This document shows positions 26,730 to 36,906 of a DNA stretch of 64,000 bases, piece by piece; positions within the stretch are counted from its first letter, which is position 1; each line of letters begins with the position of its first letter. The position numbers were made by a program, and so were the translations under genes. The stretch comes from Streptomyces spirodelae (lineage in GTDB: Bacteria; Actinomycetota; Actinomycetes; Streptomycetales; Streptomycetaceae), in assembly GCF_017676385.1 (NCBI RefSeq), contig NZ_JAFFZN010000017.1, forward strand, positions 106,096-170,095. Reading direction: 5' to 3'. The notes under the pieces were generated by a model. That model made no database searches and was not told the origin of the DNA. It saw only the letters and a list, made by a program, of their open reading frames with translations.

Positions 26730-27341
26730 TCAGTCGGCCAGGACGACCGAGAAGAGATCTGCGGGTTTCAGGTCCGGCTCTTCCCCGTCCGGGTCGACCT
26801 CGTCCGGATCGACGGTGATCTCGTCCCCGTCGCAGTTGAGCTCTATCTCCTCGGTGTCCGCTTCCGGGTCGAAGTCGCAGCGGGGCTTGATCACCGCGGT
26901 CGCCGTGGCCGTCGCCTTCTTGTCGCTCGCGCCGGGGATGATGCTCTTGCCCGTGTCGAACCGCGTTCTGATCCGCACGGTGTAGGCGCTGTCGCCGTTC
27001 CGCGCCGTCTGCTCGCAGCTCAGTACGTCGGACCGGTTGCGCCCTGCGAAGCGCTCCGCCTGACCACAGCCGTCCCCGGTGAGGGTCCCCGCCCCGTCCA
27101 GCCAGTCCTGCCACGCATCGTCGTCGTCGACGGCTTCGAGGAAGCCGTCGAACAATTCGTCCCTGTCGTCCATCGCGGCCGCCAGGGCTGCGGCGTCGGC
27201 CGCGGTCTGGCCCGAGTTCCGTACGGTTCCGGCCTGGGCCACCGCGAAGAAGGCGAAGGCGCAGAAGAGCAGTCCGGCGATCACCGCTCCGAAGAGGATG
27301 ACGGTCGCGCCCCGGTCACCCGCGCGCGGGTGCGCCCTCAG
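26730..27341 (-). CDS. TadG-like pilus-associated protein with apparent CTG start
   Basis: About 203 aa. The N-terminal ARAGDRGATVILFGAVIAGL followed by LFCAFAFFAVAQAG is the Tad/TadE-G pattern: a basic end, Gly/Glu-type cleavage region and one long hydrophobic helix, then NSGQTAADAAALAAA. The outer part is acidic (about 45 Asp/Glu) with several Cys. No ATG, GTG or TTG occurs in frame between the pilin stop and the hydrophobic helix; a CTG at 27341 overlaps the pilin stop as CTGA, exactly where a coupled start would be. The start is therefore inferred as CTG. Confidence 0.7.
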   Translation of the reverse strand: MRAHPRAGDRGATVILFGAVIAGLLFCAFAFFAVAQAGTVRNSGQTAADAAALAAAMDDRDELFDGFLEAVDDDDAWQDWLDGAGTLTGDGCGQAERFAGRNRSDVLSCEQTARNGDSAYTVRIRTRFDTGKSIIPGASDKKATATATAVIKPRCDFDPEADTEEIELNCDGDEITVDPDEVDPDGEEPDLKPADLFSVVLAD

Positions 27342-27541
27342 CCGCCCAGGATGCTGTTCACGGCCCTCGAGATGGCGCCGGAGATCGCCTGGTCCAGTCC
27401 CAGGCCGCGAATGGCCAGGATGATGCCCGCGACGAGGATGACGATGCCGGCGTATTCGATGGAGTTGGCGCCCCGGTCCGAGAGGCGCCCTCGCATGAGA
27501 GCGAGGCGGGTGCGGATGCGCCCGCGCGCTGCGTTCGACAT
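27338..27541 (-). CDS. flp: Flp-family type IVb pilin
   Basis: 67 aa. A basic leader (about 25 residues, rich in Arg) ends at DRGANSIEYAGIVILVAGII, which has the type IVb prepilin pattern: Gly before the cleavage site, Glu-Tyr just inside, then a hydrophobic helix that packs the filament core. Mature length about 43 aa. Cleavage should be by the A24 peptidase encoded at 22467. The stop overlaps the TadG-like start (CTGA). It is separated from the tadABC block by 232 nt that may hold its own promoter, which would allow the high pilin expression that filaments need. Confidence 0.9.
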   Translation of the reverse strand: MSNAARGRIRTRLALMRGRLSDRGANSIEYAGIVILVAGIILAIRGLGLDQAISGAISRAVNSILGG

Positions 27542-27773
27542 CGGGTTCTCCTCCGTTGCTGGCTGACTCGGAGCCGCCCCCTCGGGGGCCGCGGGGTTGT
27601 GACGTCACGTTCGCGTGCCCCCCTCCCGTTGCCACTCCGCGGTGTAGCTAACAGTCGTTACCCGAATGCAGACTGTGCCATATCTCTCAGCGGAGAGCGA
27701 TGGGAAGGGGGAGAACCAGTTCGGCTGAACCGCTGTGCGCGGGCGGCGCGTTGGGCGGCCGCGCCGCAAGCGA

Positions 27774-28664
27774 TCAGCCACCCAGCACCGCGCCGAAGTC
27801 CGTGTCGGAACCCAGGACGAAGGTGGCGACGATGAGGATGAGGGTGCCGGGGAGCAGGAAGGCGATGGTGGTCATGGTGGCTTTGGGCACCGTCTTGGCC
27901 GCCTTGCGCCGCGCGTTCTGGGCGTCGGTTCGGCGCATGTCGGTGGCGATCTGGATGAGTGTCTCGGCGATGGGCGCGCCGAGCTCCTCGCCCTGCTGGA
28001 GGGCCGTGACGAACTGGTCGACCTGGTCGCTGGCGTTGCGCCGGCGCAGCTCGTCGAATGCCTGCCTGCGGCTGACGCCCATGTCCATCTGCCGCAGGGT
28101 GATGCGCAACTCGTCGGCCCAGGGGCCCTGGTAGCGGTCGGCGACGCGTTCCAGGGCCTGCCGGAAGCCGAGTCCTGCGGAGACGACGACGGCCAGGACG
28201 TCGAGGAAGTCCGGCAGGGTGCGTTCGATGACGCGCCGCCGGTCCTTGATCGCCTGCCGGATGGCGAGGTCGGCCGCGAACCAGCCGAAGGCCAGCGCGA
28301 GCGCGGTGAAGAACAGGCTGCCGGCCGAGAGCCCCACCAGCGCCATGGCGCTGCCGAAGATGCCGTAGACGGCGCGCCGAGCCGCGTACCGCTGGAGCGT
28401 GAGGCCGCCCGGGTTGCCCGCCTGGTCGATCCTGCGGCGTTTGGCGGCGACCTGTCTCGGGCCCATCAGCCGCAGCACCAGCGGTGCGAGGCGCATGCCG
28501 AGCCGGTCGACGGCGGCCTCGCCCTTGGTGGTGCGGGTGGCGCCGACTTCCAGGGCCACGGCGAGGTCGGGGGGCAGCTTGGTCTCGGCGCGGTACATCC
28601 GCAGTCCTGCGAAGGCTCCGTAGACGGCGAGTGCGCTCAGCGCGGCGAGGGCGAGGGCGATCAC
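27774..28664 (-). CDS. TadC-type pilus assembly membrane protein (type II secretion F family)
   Basis: 296 aa, GTG start. Inner-membrane platform of the Flp pilus machine. The central T2SSF domain (about residues 120-250) has RTLPDFLDVLAVVVSAGLGFRQALERVADR and LGAPIAETLIQIATDMRRT. Hydrophobic segments flank it at the N-terminus, middle and C-terminus (KATMTTIAFLLPGTLILIVA). It begins 4 nt after the tadB stop, in the order tadA-tadB-tadC. Confidence 0.9.
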   Translation of the reverse strand: MIALALAALSALAVYGAFAGLRMYRAETKLPPDLAVALEVGATRTTKGEAAVDRLGMRLAPLVLRLMGPRQVAAKRRRIDQAGNPGGLTLQRYAARRAVYGIFGSAMALVGLSAGSLFFTALALAFGWFAADLAIRQAIKDRRRVIERTLPDFLDVLAVVVSAGLGFRQALERVADRYQGPWADELRITLRQMDMGVSRRQAFDELRRRNASDQVDQFVTALQQGEELGAPIAETLIQIATDMRRTDAQNARRKAAKTVPKATMTTIAFLLPGTLILIVATFVLGSDTDFGAVLGG

Positions 28665-28668
28665 GGCT

Positions 28669-29666
28669 TCACACCTCGATCCGGCCGAGGCGGCGGATGA
28701 CGAGGAACCCGGCGGCGAACAGTGCGACGGCGACGACCATGGCGACCTGCCCTACCGGGCTGCCGGTGACCCGGACGAGGGCGCCCGGCATCATCGAGTT
28801 CATCATCAGCATCGCGCCGAGACCGAGCAGCGGAATGGTGAAGGCCGTCGCGTTGACCTCGGCGAGCATGGTGCGTACCTCGCGCCGGGTCTCCTTGCGC
28901 TCCTCCAGCGTGGTGGTGAGATTGCGCAGGGAGGCGACGATGGTGCCGCCCGCACGGTTGGCGAGGACCAGGGTGGTGACCAGGACGACGAGTTCGCGGG
29001 AGGGCAGCCGCTGGGCGAGTTCGCCGAGCGCGTCGTCGATGGAGCGGCCGACGGCGAGCTGGTTGGTGACGATCCGCAGCTCGTCACCGGCCGGGGCCTC
29101 CAGCTCCTCGGCTGCCATGCCCAGCGCCGTACGCAGCGCGAGCCCGGCGGAGGTGGCGTTGGCGAGGATACGGGCTAGTTCGGGCAGCTGGTTGATGAAC
29201 TGCTCGGTACGGCGCTGCCGCTGGTGGTTCAGCAGCGCGTTGGCGGCCAATACGCCGACGAGCCCGGCTATCGGCCCGAAGAACGGGGCGAGGACCGACG
29301 AGGCCAGCATCCACAGGACGGCCACCAGGCCCGCCAGGTAGACGACGTACTCGCCGGGTGTGAGGTCGAGCCCTGTGGTGGCCAGTTTGGCCTGGAGGCG
29401 GCGGCCGGGTCCGGTGGCGCGGACCCGCCGGTCGACGCCGGTGAAGCGGCGCCGTCTGCCGCCGCTGCCGGACGGCAGTGCGGGCGGCGCGCCTTCGTGC
29501 CGCCCGAGCCGCTCGAGGAGCGCCTGGCGGCGGGCGCGGCCCGAGGCGAACAGGAGCACCCCGGCGGTGGCCAGCGCGCAGGCGGCCAGGGTGGCGCCGA
29601 GTGCGAACTGCGCCGCGGCGGTGGCCTCCAGCGCGACGGTCACGAGCGGTGTGTGCGGCAGGGGGT

Positions 29667-29670
<4 letters not shown>
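28669..29670 (-). CDS. TadB-type pilus assembly membrane protein (type II secretion F family)
   Basis: 333 aa from a GTG that overlaps the tadA stop (GTGA). The N-terminus has one hydrophobic helix (ALGATLAACALATAGVLLFA) followed by a basic Arg/Gly-rich loop. The T2SSF domain (about residues 165-300) includes INQLPELARILANATSAGLA and VGRSIDDALGELAQRLPSRE. It partners TadC as the inner-membrane platform on which the TadA ATPase acts. Confidence 0.9.
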
Positions 29671-31037
<1,367 letters not shown>

Positions 31038-31050
31038 GGACCGACCTCGC

Positions 31051-31449
31051 TCATTCGTCTCCCCCTGGTTGGCGGCTGTCGCTCGGCATGGTCGCGGAGC
31101 GGGAGGCGGTGCCCATGCTGTCGATGCCGGGGAGGAGGGAGGGGATGGTCACGGTGGTGGTGACCTTCACCTCGTCCCCGCTGTCCGCGAGCGCGAAACT
31201 GCTGCGGCGCGCCGTCCAGTCGGACATCGCGGCGCGTCCGCTCGCCTCGTACCGGTCGGCGATCTCCTCCTGGGAGGCCACCCGGGCAGCGGCCCGGGCA
31301 CCGGTGCCCGCCTGCTGCACCGCGTAGCCGACGATGCCGAGCTGGATGGCCGCCATCGCGACGAGCAGCAGCAGCGGCAGCATTCCGGCGAACTCCAGCG
31401 CGCTGGAGCCGCGGTCGCGCTCGCTCGCACGGGTACGCGCGGCAGCCAT
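31051..31449 (-). CDS. TadE-family pseudopilin
   Basis: 132 aa. ERDRGSSALEFAGMLPLLLLV continuing VAMAAIQLGIVGYAVQQAGT is the TadE signature: Gly-xxxx-Glu-Phe cleavage context plus one hydrophobic helix. The outer part is short. TadE proteins are minor pseudopilins processed by the prepilin peptidase. It starts 6 nt after the stop of the TadZ-TadE fusion gene, which carries a second such domain at its C-terminus. Confidence 0.85.
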   Translation of the reverse strand: MAAARTRASERDRGSSALEFAGMLPLLLLVAMAAIQLGIVGYAVQQAGTGARAAARVASQEEIADRYEASGRAAMSDWTARRSSFALADSGDEVKVTTTVTIPSLLPGIDSMGTASRSATMPSDSRQPGGDE

Positions 31450-31455
31450 GTCCCC

Positions 31456-33381
31456 TCACCCCTCCTCCGCGGCGCCCGCCTTGCCGCCGACCGTGAACGG
31501 CAGGTCGGCGCCGCCCGGGAAGAGCAGTGGCGTCCGCAGGTCGACGTGTGCCTTCCAGACGGTGCCTCCGCGCGAGCAGTCGACTTCGGCGCCCGCGCGC
31601 CACTTGGCGGGCAGGTGCGCGCGCGCCGCCGCCTCGCACGCGCCCTGCGGGTCCCCGTAGGCGGCGGCCGCGGTGGCGGCGCGGGCGGCCTCGTCGGCGG
31701 AGTTGCCGGCGAGGGAGAAGGTGTAGCCGATCAGCACGCACTGCCACAGCAGCACCAGGGTCACCAGCACGATGGGGGCCATCCCGGCGAACTCCACGCT
31801 CAGCGCCCCCCGGTCACCGCCCTCCCGCAGGTGGGGCGGCACCCGGCGGCGCAGAAACCCGACGGCCCCCCGGTCCGCGCCGAGGGTGGAGGTGCCCTGA
31901 CCCTGGCCCTGCCCGTGGCCTTGCCCCTGCCCCTGCCCCTGCCCCGGACCCGGACCCGTGGTCGTGCCGGGTGGCAGGGCGTGCTGCGGCTGCGGTGCGA
32001 GCACGGGTCTGTGCCCGGCTGCCCCGCCCGCACCGGGCCCACCGGAGCCCGCAACGCTGCCGGAGCCACCGGCACTGCCCGAGCCGCCGGCACCGGCGGC
32101 GCCGGCGCGCCCCTGGTGCCGTCCGCCGCCCTGCCGTCCGCTCCCGCGCCGCCGGGCGGGGAAGCGCTGCTGCTCCCCGTCCACACCCGCGGCCAGGCCG
32201 AGTTCGCCCGCCAGCCCCCACAGTGCCTGCCGTACGCTGCCCTTGGGGTCCAGGTCCTGCATCCGCCCGGCGTCCAGCGCCGACTGGAGCTCTTTGAAGC
32301 CCGCGGGCACGGCAGTGCGGGCCACCGGGCTGCCGGTGATTCGGGCGATGAGCTCCGGCTGGATCTCGCTGTGCCGGGAAGCCCGGTTGACGACGGTGAC
32401 CGTCTCCTCCGCCTTGCGGATCTGGAGCCGCTCCCACAGCCGCACCATCCGCTTCGCACCGCGCACGGCGATCACATCCGGGGTGGCCAGCAGCAGCGCG
32501 AGGTCGGCCGCCTCGACGGCCGCGGCGTTGGCCGCGTGCATCTGGGTGCCGCAGTCCAGCACGACGAGCTCGTAGTGGGAGCGCAGCGCGGCCACCAGCT
32601 GGCGCGCTGCCCGCTCGTCCACGTCCTCGCCGCGCTCCCCCTCCTCCGGGGCAAGCAGCAGCGCCAGGCCGGTCTCGTGCACGTAGACGGCGTCCTGGAG
32701 GACCCGTGGAGTCAGGTCCTTGATCCCGGCCAGGTCGGCGACGGACCTGCGGAAGCGCACGTCCAAACAGGAGGCGACGTCCCCGGCCTGGAGGTCGAGG
32801 TCCACCAGCACCGTGGCCCGGCCGGAGGCCCGCGCGGCGAGGGCGAGCTGGACGGCGGCCAGGGTGGTGCCGACACCGCCCTTGGCACCCGCGACGGTGA
32901 CGACGGTGCCGCCGCCCTGCGCGCCGGTGCCGTACGGTTCGCTCCCGTACCCGGTGCCCTCGTATCCGCCCAGGTGGCGGCGGACACCGGTGGCCCAGGC
33001 CGCGGCGGCGCCGACCCGCGCCGCCAGCTCGTCGTAGCCGAGCGGCAGCCCGGCGACTCCGCGTGCTCCGGCGTCCATGGCGGCCGCGTACAGCGCCGGG
33101 CTGGTGTCCTGGGTGACCAGGACGACGCCCACGGCGGGGAACTGGAGGGCCACCTGGCTGATCAGCTCCAGCGCGGGCACCGGACCGATCAGCTCGTGCA
33201 CGAGGACCACCTCGGGCAGCTCGGCGGGTGCCTCGCCGGCCTGCTGGGCCAGGGAGTCCAGCAGCTGGGTCGAGTCGACGGCGGGCGGCACGGGCTCGGC
33301 GTCGGGGAGCTGGCTGAGCAGGGTGACCAGCGGGCGCGCCGCGTCCGGGTCGCTGACAGCCGGCTGGATGCGGATCACCAT
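31456..33381 (-). CDS. TadZ/CpaE-like ATPase fused to a C-terminal TadE pseudopilin domain
   Basis: 641 aa in one uninterrupted frame from ATG 33381 (7 nt after the cpaB stop). Residues 1-135 are a receiver-like domain; 155-400 are a MinD/ParA-type ATPase with deviant Walker A VAGAKGGVGTT (164-174), VLVDLDLQAGDVA and VVLDCGTQM. A low-complexity linker (about 405-520) with Gly/Ser runs and a Gly-Gln repeat follows. Residues about 523-641 are a full TadE domain: GDRGALSVEFAGMAPIVLVT continuing LVLLWQCVLIGYTFSLAG. TadZ localises the pilus machine at the cytosolic face, whereas TadE is an exported pseudopilin, so joining them in one chain is odd. A post-translational cut or an internal start (GTG near 31833) could separate them; an assembly error in the repeat is the alternative. 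Confidence 0.85.
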   Translation of the reverse strand: MVIRIQPAVSDPDAARPLVTLLSQLPDAEPVPPAVDSTQLLDSLAQQAGEAPAELPEVVLVHELIGPVPALELISQVALQFPAVGVVLVTQDTSPALYAAAMDAGARGVAGLPLGYDELAARVGAAAAWATGVRRHLGGYEGTGYGSEPYGTGAQGGGTVVTVAGAKGGVGTTLAAVQLALAARASGRATVLVDLDLQAGDVASCLDVRFRRSVADLAGIKDLTPRVLQDAVYVHETGLALLLAPEEGERGEDVDERAARQLVAALRSHYELVVLDCGTQMHAANAAAVEAADLALLLATPDVIAVRGAKRMVRLWERLQIRKAEETVTVVNRASRHSEIQPELIARITGSPVARTAVPAGFKELQSALDAGRMQDLDPKGSVRQALWGLAGELGLAAGVDGEQQRFPARRRGSGRQGGGRHQGRAGAAGAGGSGSAGGSGSVAGSGGPGAGGAAGHRPVLAPQPQHALPPGTTTGPGPGQGQGQGQGHGQGQGQGTSTLGADRGAVGFLRRRVPPHLREGGDRGALSVEFAGMAPIVLVTLVLLWQCVLIGYTFSLAGNSADEAARAATAAAAYGDPQGACEAAARAHLPAKWRAGAEVDCSRGGTVWKAHVDLRTPLLFPGGADLPFTVGGKAGAAEEG

Positions 33382-33388
33382 CGTGGCC

Positions 33389-34132
33389 TCACTTGTCTCC
33401 GGGGAGCGTGTAGATGCGGTCCTCCTCGGGGACCTCGGTGTCGTCACCCGGTGCGACCAGGGCGAGCCTGACGTGCTCGGCGAACGACTCCGCGTAGGCC
33501 ACCCGCTGGGCGTCCTTGGCGGTGAGCGCGAAGGTGATGGGCACGCCGTCACGTTCCCGCTGCCGGGTGCGCTCGTCGCGGTCGCCGTCGTCGTCCAGCG
33601 GGGTCAGCTTGCCGACGTCGATGACCTTGGCGCGGCTGACGATGACGCGGGACTCGGACGGCGCCTTGGTCGCACCGTCGCCCTTGGCGCCGGGGCGCTG
33701 CTCGCCCTCGAAGGTGGCGTAGATGTTGACGCGGTTGCCGGGGTTGATCTTCCCGGCGACGCCGGTCTCCGCGTCGATCATGATGGCGAGCTCCTGCTCG
33801 CCCGCCTTCAGTTCGGGCCGCTCGGCCATCATGTCGGACTGGAGGAGCGAGCCCTTTTCGAGCGGGTTCACGGCGATCTTGCTGCGGATGTCGCTCAGAT
33901 CGGTGACGGCGGTGCTGGGCAGCCACCGCCGGGGCATGGAGACCTCGGTGAACTGGGAGCTGTCCAGCGACCGGTAGGCGGGCACGTCCTCCTTCAGCTT
34001 GTAGGCCGTCGTCTCGTCGCCCACCTTGGACTCCACGTTCCTGACGACGGCGAGCACCCCGGCGAACGCGGCGAGGGCGCACAGGACCGAGAGGACCAGC
34101 AGGAGGACGCCGCGGCGCTGGCGTGAGTTCAT
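33389..34132 (-). CDS. cpaB: Flp pilus assembly protein CpaB/RcpC-type (SAF domain)
   Basis: 247 aa from ATG 34132, which overlaps the upstream stop (ATGA). One N-terminal membrane helix (GVLLLVLSVLCALAAFAGVLAVV) is followed by an SAF domain (about residues 45-110) and the RcpC/CpaB region with AETGVAGKINPGNRVNIYAT. In Gram-negative bacteria CpaB is periplasmic and links to the secretin; here no secretin exists and the protein should face the outside of the membrane. Confidence 0.87.
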   Translation of the reverse strand: MNSRQRRGVLLLVLSVLCALAAFAGVLAVVRNVESKVGDETTAYKLKEDVPAYRSLDSSQFTEVSMPRRWLPSTAVTDLSDIRSKIAVNPLEKGSLLQSDMMAERPELKAGEQELAIMIDAETGVAGKINPGNRVNIYATFEGEQRPGAKGDGATKAPSESRVIVSRAKVIDVGKLTPLDDDGDRDERTRQRERDGVPITFALTAKDAQRVAYAESFAEHVRLALVAPGDDTEVPEEDRIYTLPGDK

Positions 34133-35118
34133 GGACGGATACCTCTGGGGTCGGCGACGACGGGCTCGGACGTGGCGGGGGCCGAGGGGGCTGCGGGGGC
34201 CGCGGGGGCCACGGAGGGTGCGGGCGGCGGAGTGGAAGGCGCGCGAGGGGCAGGCGCGCGAGGGGCCGGTGGTACGGAGGACGCGGTCGGCGCGGGCGGC
34301 AGCGGGGTGGCACAGAAGGCGCACCGGTCGCCGATGAGTTCGAGACCGCAGCCGGGGCACTCGTCACGCCGTACCGAGGCGACGAGCTGGTAGAGGACCG
34401 AGACATCGGGGATGGCCGCCACGAACTCCGTCAGCTTGGCCGTCCCCCACCAGGCCGCCGAGTCGCGGGGCAGCGGGGCCTCGTGCACCCGCGCCACCCG
34501 CCAGCGGGCCGGCAGGGAGCGCAGGGCCCAGTCGGCGGAGAGCTGCCCTGGCGCGACGGTCAGCTCCGTGGCGAACCTCGGCCCGGTCAGCCCTTCTTCG
34601 GAGCCTGGCGTCCCCAGCCTGATCAGTTCGGGTGTGGGCGCGGCGAGGACGGCGAACTGGGTGCCGGGCAGCCAGGAGCGGGCGTGCGAGCCGACCGCGA
34701 CCGGCACCCGGTCCAGCTTGGCGACCGAGCCGAGCACGGCGCCGGCGTACAGATAGTGCGTCAGCAGCCGCGCCGCCGCGCCCAGCACTCCGGGCGTGAA
34801 GTCGCACAGGGACAGCTGCCGCAGCTGCCGTACGAGCATCCCGCAGGCCAGCGGCGGCAGCTCCACCGGCAACAGCGCGATGCGCCGGCTCTCCAGCAGC
34901 GAGCGGACGGTGTGCAGCCGGTGCCGGAACGGGGTGGGCAGGGTCGCAGGGAAGACGGTGAGGAGATAACCGTGCTGCTCCAGCAGGGCCTGCGTCTGCG
35001 CGAGGGCTTCCGCCAGCGGCTGCTCGTCCGGCGGGGAGAACACATGGGCGTGCGGGGTGTGCCGGTCGGTGGCGGCGAGCAGGTGGTCGGGGCTGGTGAC
35101 CGCTAACGCCGTAGACAC
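34129..35118 (-). CDS. Hypothetical protein with C-terminal zinc ribbon, first gene of the Tad operon
   Basis: 329 aa from GTG 35118, placed 5 nt after GGGGGAGG (a GTG or ATG at 35142 is less well positioned). No signal peptide or membrane helix. Residues about 1-250 are a helix-rich domain I cannot assign. A zinc-ribbon CPGCGLELIGDRCAFC follows at about residues 257-272, and the last 55 residues are Ala/Pro-rich. The stop overlaps cpaB (ATGA), so it is the likely first gene of the tad operon. It may be a cytosolic regulator or assembly factor; this is a guess. Confidence 0.7.
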   Translation of the reverse strand: MSTALAVTSPDHLLAATDRHTPHAHVFSPPDEQPLAEALAQTQALLEQHGYLLTVFPATLPTPFRHRLHTVRSLLESRRIALLPVELPPLACGMLVRQLRQLSLCDFTPGVLGAAARLLTHYLYAGAVLGSVAKLDRVPVAVGSHARSWLPGTQFAVLAAPTPELIRLGTPGSEEGLTGPRFATELTVAPGQLSADWALRSLPARWRVARVHEAPLPRDSAAWWGTAKLTEFVAAIPDVSVLYQLVASVRRDECPGCGLELIGDRCAFCATPLPPAPTASSVPPAPRAPAPRAPSTPPPAPSVAPAAPAAPSAPATSEPVVADPRGIRP

Positions 35119-35299
35119 ATCCGCCTCCCCCGGGCCCGCCACCGGCCTACCACAGTAGCCATGGCCCCCTGCACCGTGAACCGTTCGCCGAAACGTGCGC
35201 CGTCCCCCGAAACCGGACCAGCGACACCACTACCCGCCCGACCCCGCACATCAATCCCCCAACACCGGCTCCGTACACCGACCCACGCCCCGAAAGGCG

Positions 35300-35354
35300 C
35301 CAGGGGACACCAGGGGTCACCAAAAAGGGGGCACCAGGAGGGATCACCAGGGGA
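35300..35354. repeat. Imperfect CACCAGGGG direct repeats
   Basis: Four to five imperfect copies of a CACCAGGGG-like unit at 10-15 nt spacing between 35300 and 35354, running into the 3' end of the Nramp-like gene. Downstream of the tad operon promoter and outside the tad coding sequence. Confidence 0.4.
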
Positions 35355-36651
35355 GGTCGCGGACCTGTTCGACGCACAGGATGAGGAACAGCACGCAGGA
35401 GGCGGCCAGCAGGAGGTTGCTGAGCGGGCCGTTGCGCCACTCACGGGGAGTGCGGTCGCTGTTGAGGAGCCAGAGGAGAGTGGCGGCGAGGAAGGGCATG
35501 AAGAAGGCGCCCAGCACGCCGTAGGCGACGACGAGACCGAAGGGCTGGTCCAGCCAGAGCAGGGTCATCGGGGGAAAGGTCAGCCACAGCAGGTAGCCGC
35601 GGAAGGGTATCGAGCGCTCCCGCTCGCCACGGGTGAGCGGTGCGACACCGGCGTCGGCTGCCAGTCCGCGTGCGGCCTTCAACCGCTCCACGAAGTCCGC
35701 GAACATCAGGCTCACACCGTGCCAGACGCCCACCAGCGAGGAGAAGGAGGCGGCGAAGAAGCCGACCAGGAAGAGGGTGGCCGTGGAGCTGCCGAAGCGC
35801 TTCTCCAGGACGTCGTCCAGGTCCAGGAGGCCCTTGTCGCCGGAGGCGAGGGCCAGATTCGTGGAGTGCAGCAGCTCGGCGCCGATGATCAGCATGGCCA
35901 CGACGAAGATGCCGGTGGTGAGGTAGGCGACGCGGTTGTCGAGCCGCATCATCTTCATCCAGCTGCTGTCGGCCCAGCCCTTGGCGTTGATCCAGTAGCC
36001 GTACGCGGCCATGGTGATGGTGCCGCCGACGCCGCCGATCAGGCCGAGGGTGTAGATCATGGAGCCGGACGGCAGGACGGGCAGCAGCCCGGCGAAGGCG
36101 TCGCCCAGGTCGGGGCCGACCCGGATCGCGACGTAGACCACGACCAGGAACATCACGCCGACGAAGAGCATCATGATCTTCTCGACGACGGCGTAGCGGT
36201 TGGTCCATACGAACAGCAGCCCTGTCAGCCCCGTGATGACGGCCCATGCCTTGAGCGGCAGCACATCGCCGAAGAGCGCCTGGAGCGGCAGCGCACTGGA
36301 GGACATGGCGGTTGCGCCGTAGACGAAGCCCCAGATGACGATGTAGACCGCGAAGTAGACCGTGGTCCAGGGACCGAGGCTGCGCCAGCCGTCGAAGATG
36401 GTGCGGCCGGTGGCCAGGTGCCAGCGGCCGGTCGCCTCGGCGAGGGCGATCTTGACGATGCAGCCGATGACGGCAGCCCACAGCAGGGTGTAGCCGAACT
36501 TGCTGCCCGCGATGAGCGTGGCGACCAGGTCCCCGGCGCCGACGCCGGTGGCCGCGACCACGATGCCGGGGCCGATCATCTTCCAACTGGGCTTGCGAAC
36601 CGGGGGCGTGGCGCCGTCGGCCGTACCGGGTGTGATGTCCTCCGCTGCCAT
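35344..36651 (-). CDS. Nramp-family transporter lacking the canonical metal-binding motifs
   Basis: 435 aa, about 11 hydrophobic segments in the LeuT-like fold. Nramp proteins import Mn2+/Fe2+ with protons via DPGN in helix 1 and MPH in helix 6. Here helix 1 reads GPGIVVAATGVGAGDLVATL (no DPGN) and helix 6 reads GTITMAAYGYWINAKGW (no MPH). It thus belongs to the divergent Nramp-related branch, some members of which carry Mg2+ or unknown substrates. The gene stands alone, opposite in direction to the chitinase gene. Confidence 0.85.
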   Translation of the reverse strand: MAAEDITPGTADGATPPVRKPSWKMIGPGIVVAATGVGAGDLVATLIAGSKFGYTLLWAAVIGCIVKIALAEATGRWHLATGRTIFDGWRSLGPWTTVYFAVYIVIWGFVYGATAMSSSALPLQALFGDVLPLKAWAVITGLTGLLFVWTNRYAVVEKIMMLFVGVMFLVVVYVAIRVGPDLGDAFAGLLPVLPSGSMIYTLGLIGGVGGTITMAAYGYWINAKGWADSSWMKMMRLDNRVAYLTTGIFVVAMLIIGAELLHSTNLALASGDKGLLDLDDVLEKRFGSSTATLFLVGFFAASFSSLVGVWHGVSLMFADFVERLKAARGLAADAGVAPLTRGERERSIPFRGYLLWLTFPPMTLLWLDQPFGLVVAYGVLGAFFMPFLAATLLWLLNSDRTPREWRNGPLSNLLLAASCVLFLILCVEQVRDLPW

Positions 36652-36827
36652 GCCGACCTCCGCCGTACGCGCGCTTCGAGGGTGGGCGACCGTACCGGCA
36701 CCCGGGGGGTGACCGTGCAGGTCGCGTGCGATGTAACCGCCTGCGGACGATCAGCACAAGGGGGTGCGGGCCACGGAACGGGCCCGGTTCCCCGGTGCGC
36801 GACACCGGGCGATCACCGCCCGACACC

Positions 36828-36854
36828 TTGACATCCCTATTGGTCTGGACCAGG
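36828..36854 (+). promoter_or_regulatory. Chitinase promoter with overlapping DasR-responsive element
   Basis: TTGACA (36828-36833) is a good -35. The segment ATTGGTCTGGACCAGG (36839-36854) matches the DasR consensus ACTGGTCTAGACCACT at 12 of 16 positions and lies in the promoter spacer, where DasR represses until GlcN-6-phosphate accumulates. The likely -10 (GTTGTA or near) follows at about 36853-36858. Confidence 0.75.
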
Positions 36855-36906
36855 TTGTACGGCGCACGCGCACCACACCTCCCTTTCCCCCACACCGGAG
36901 GCAGTT

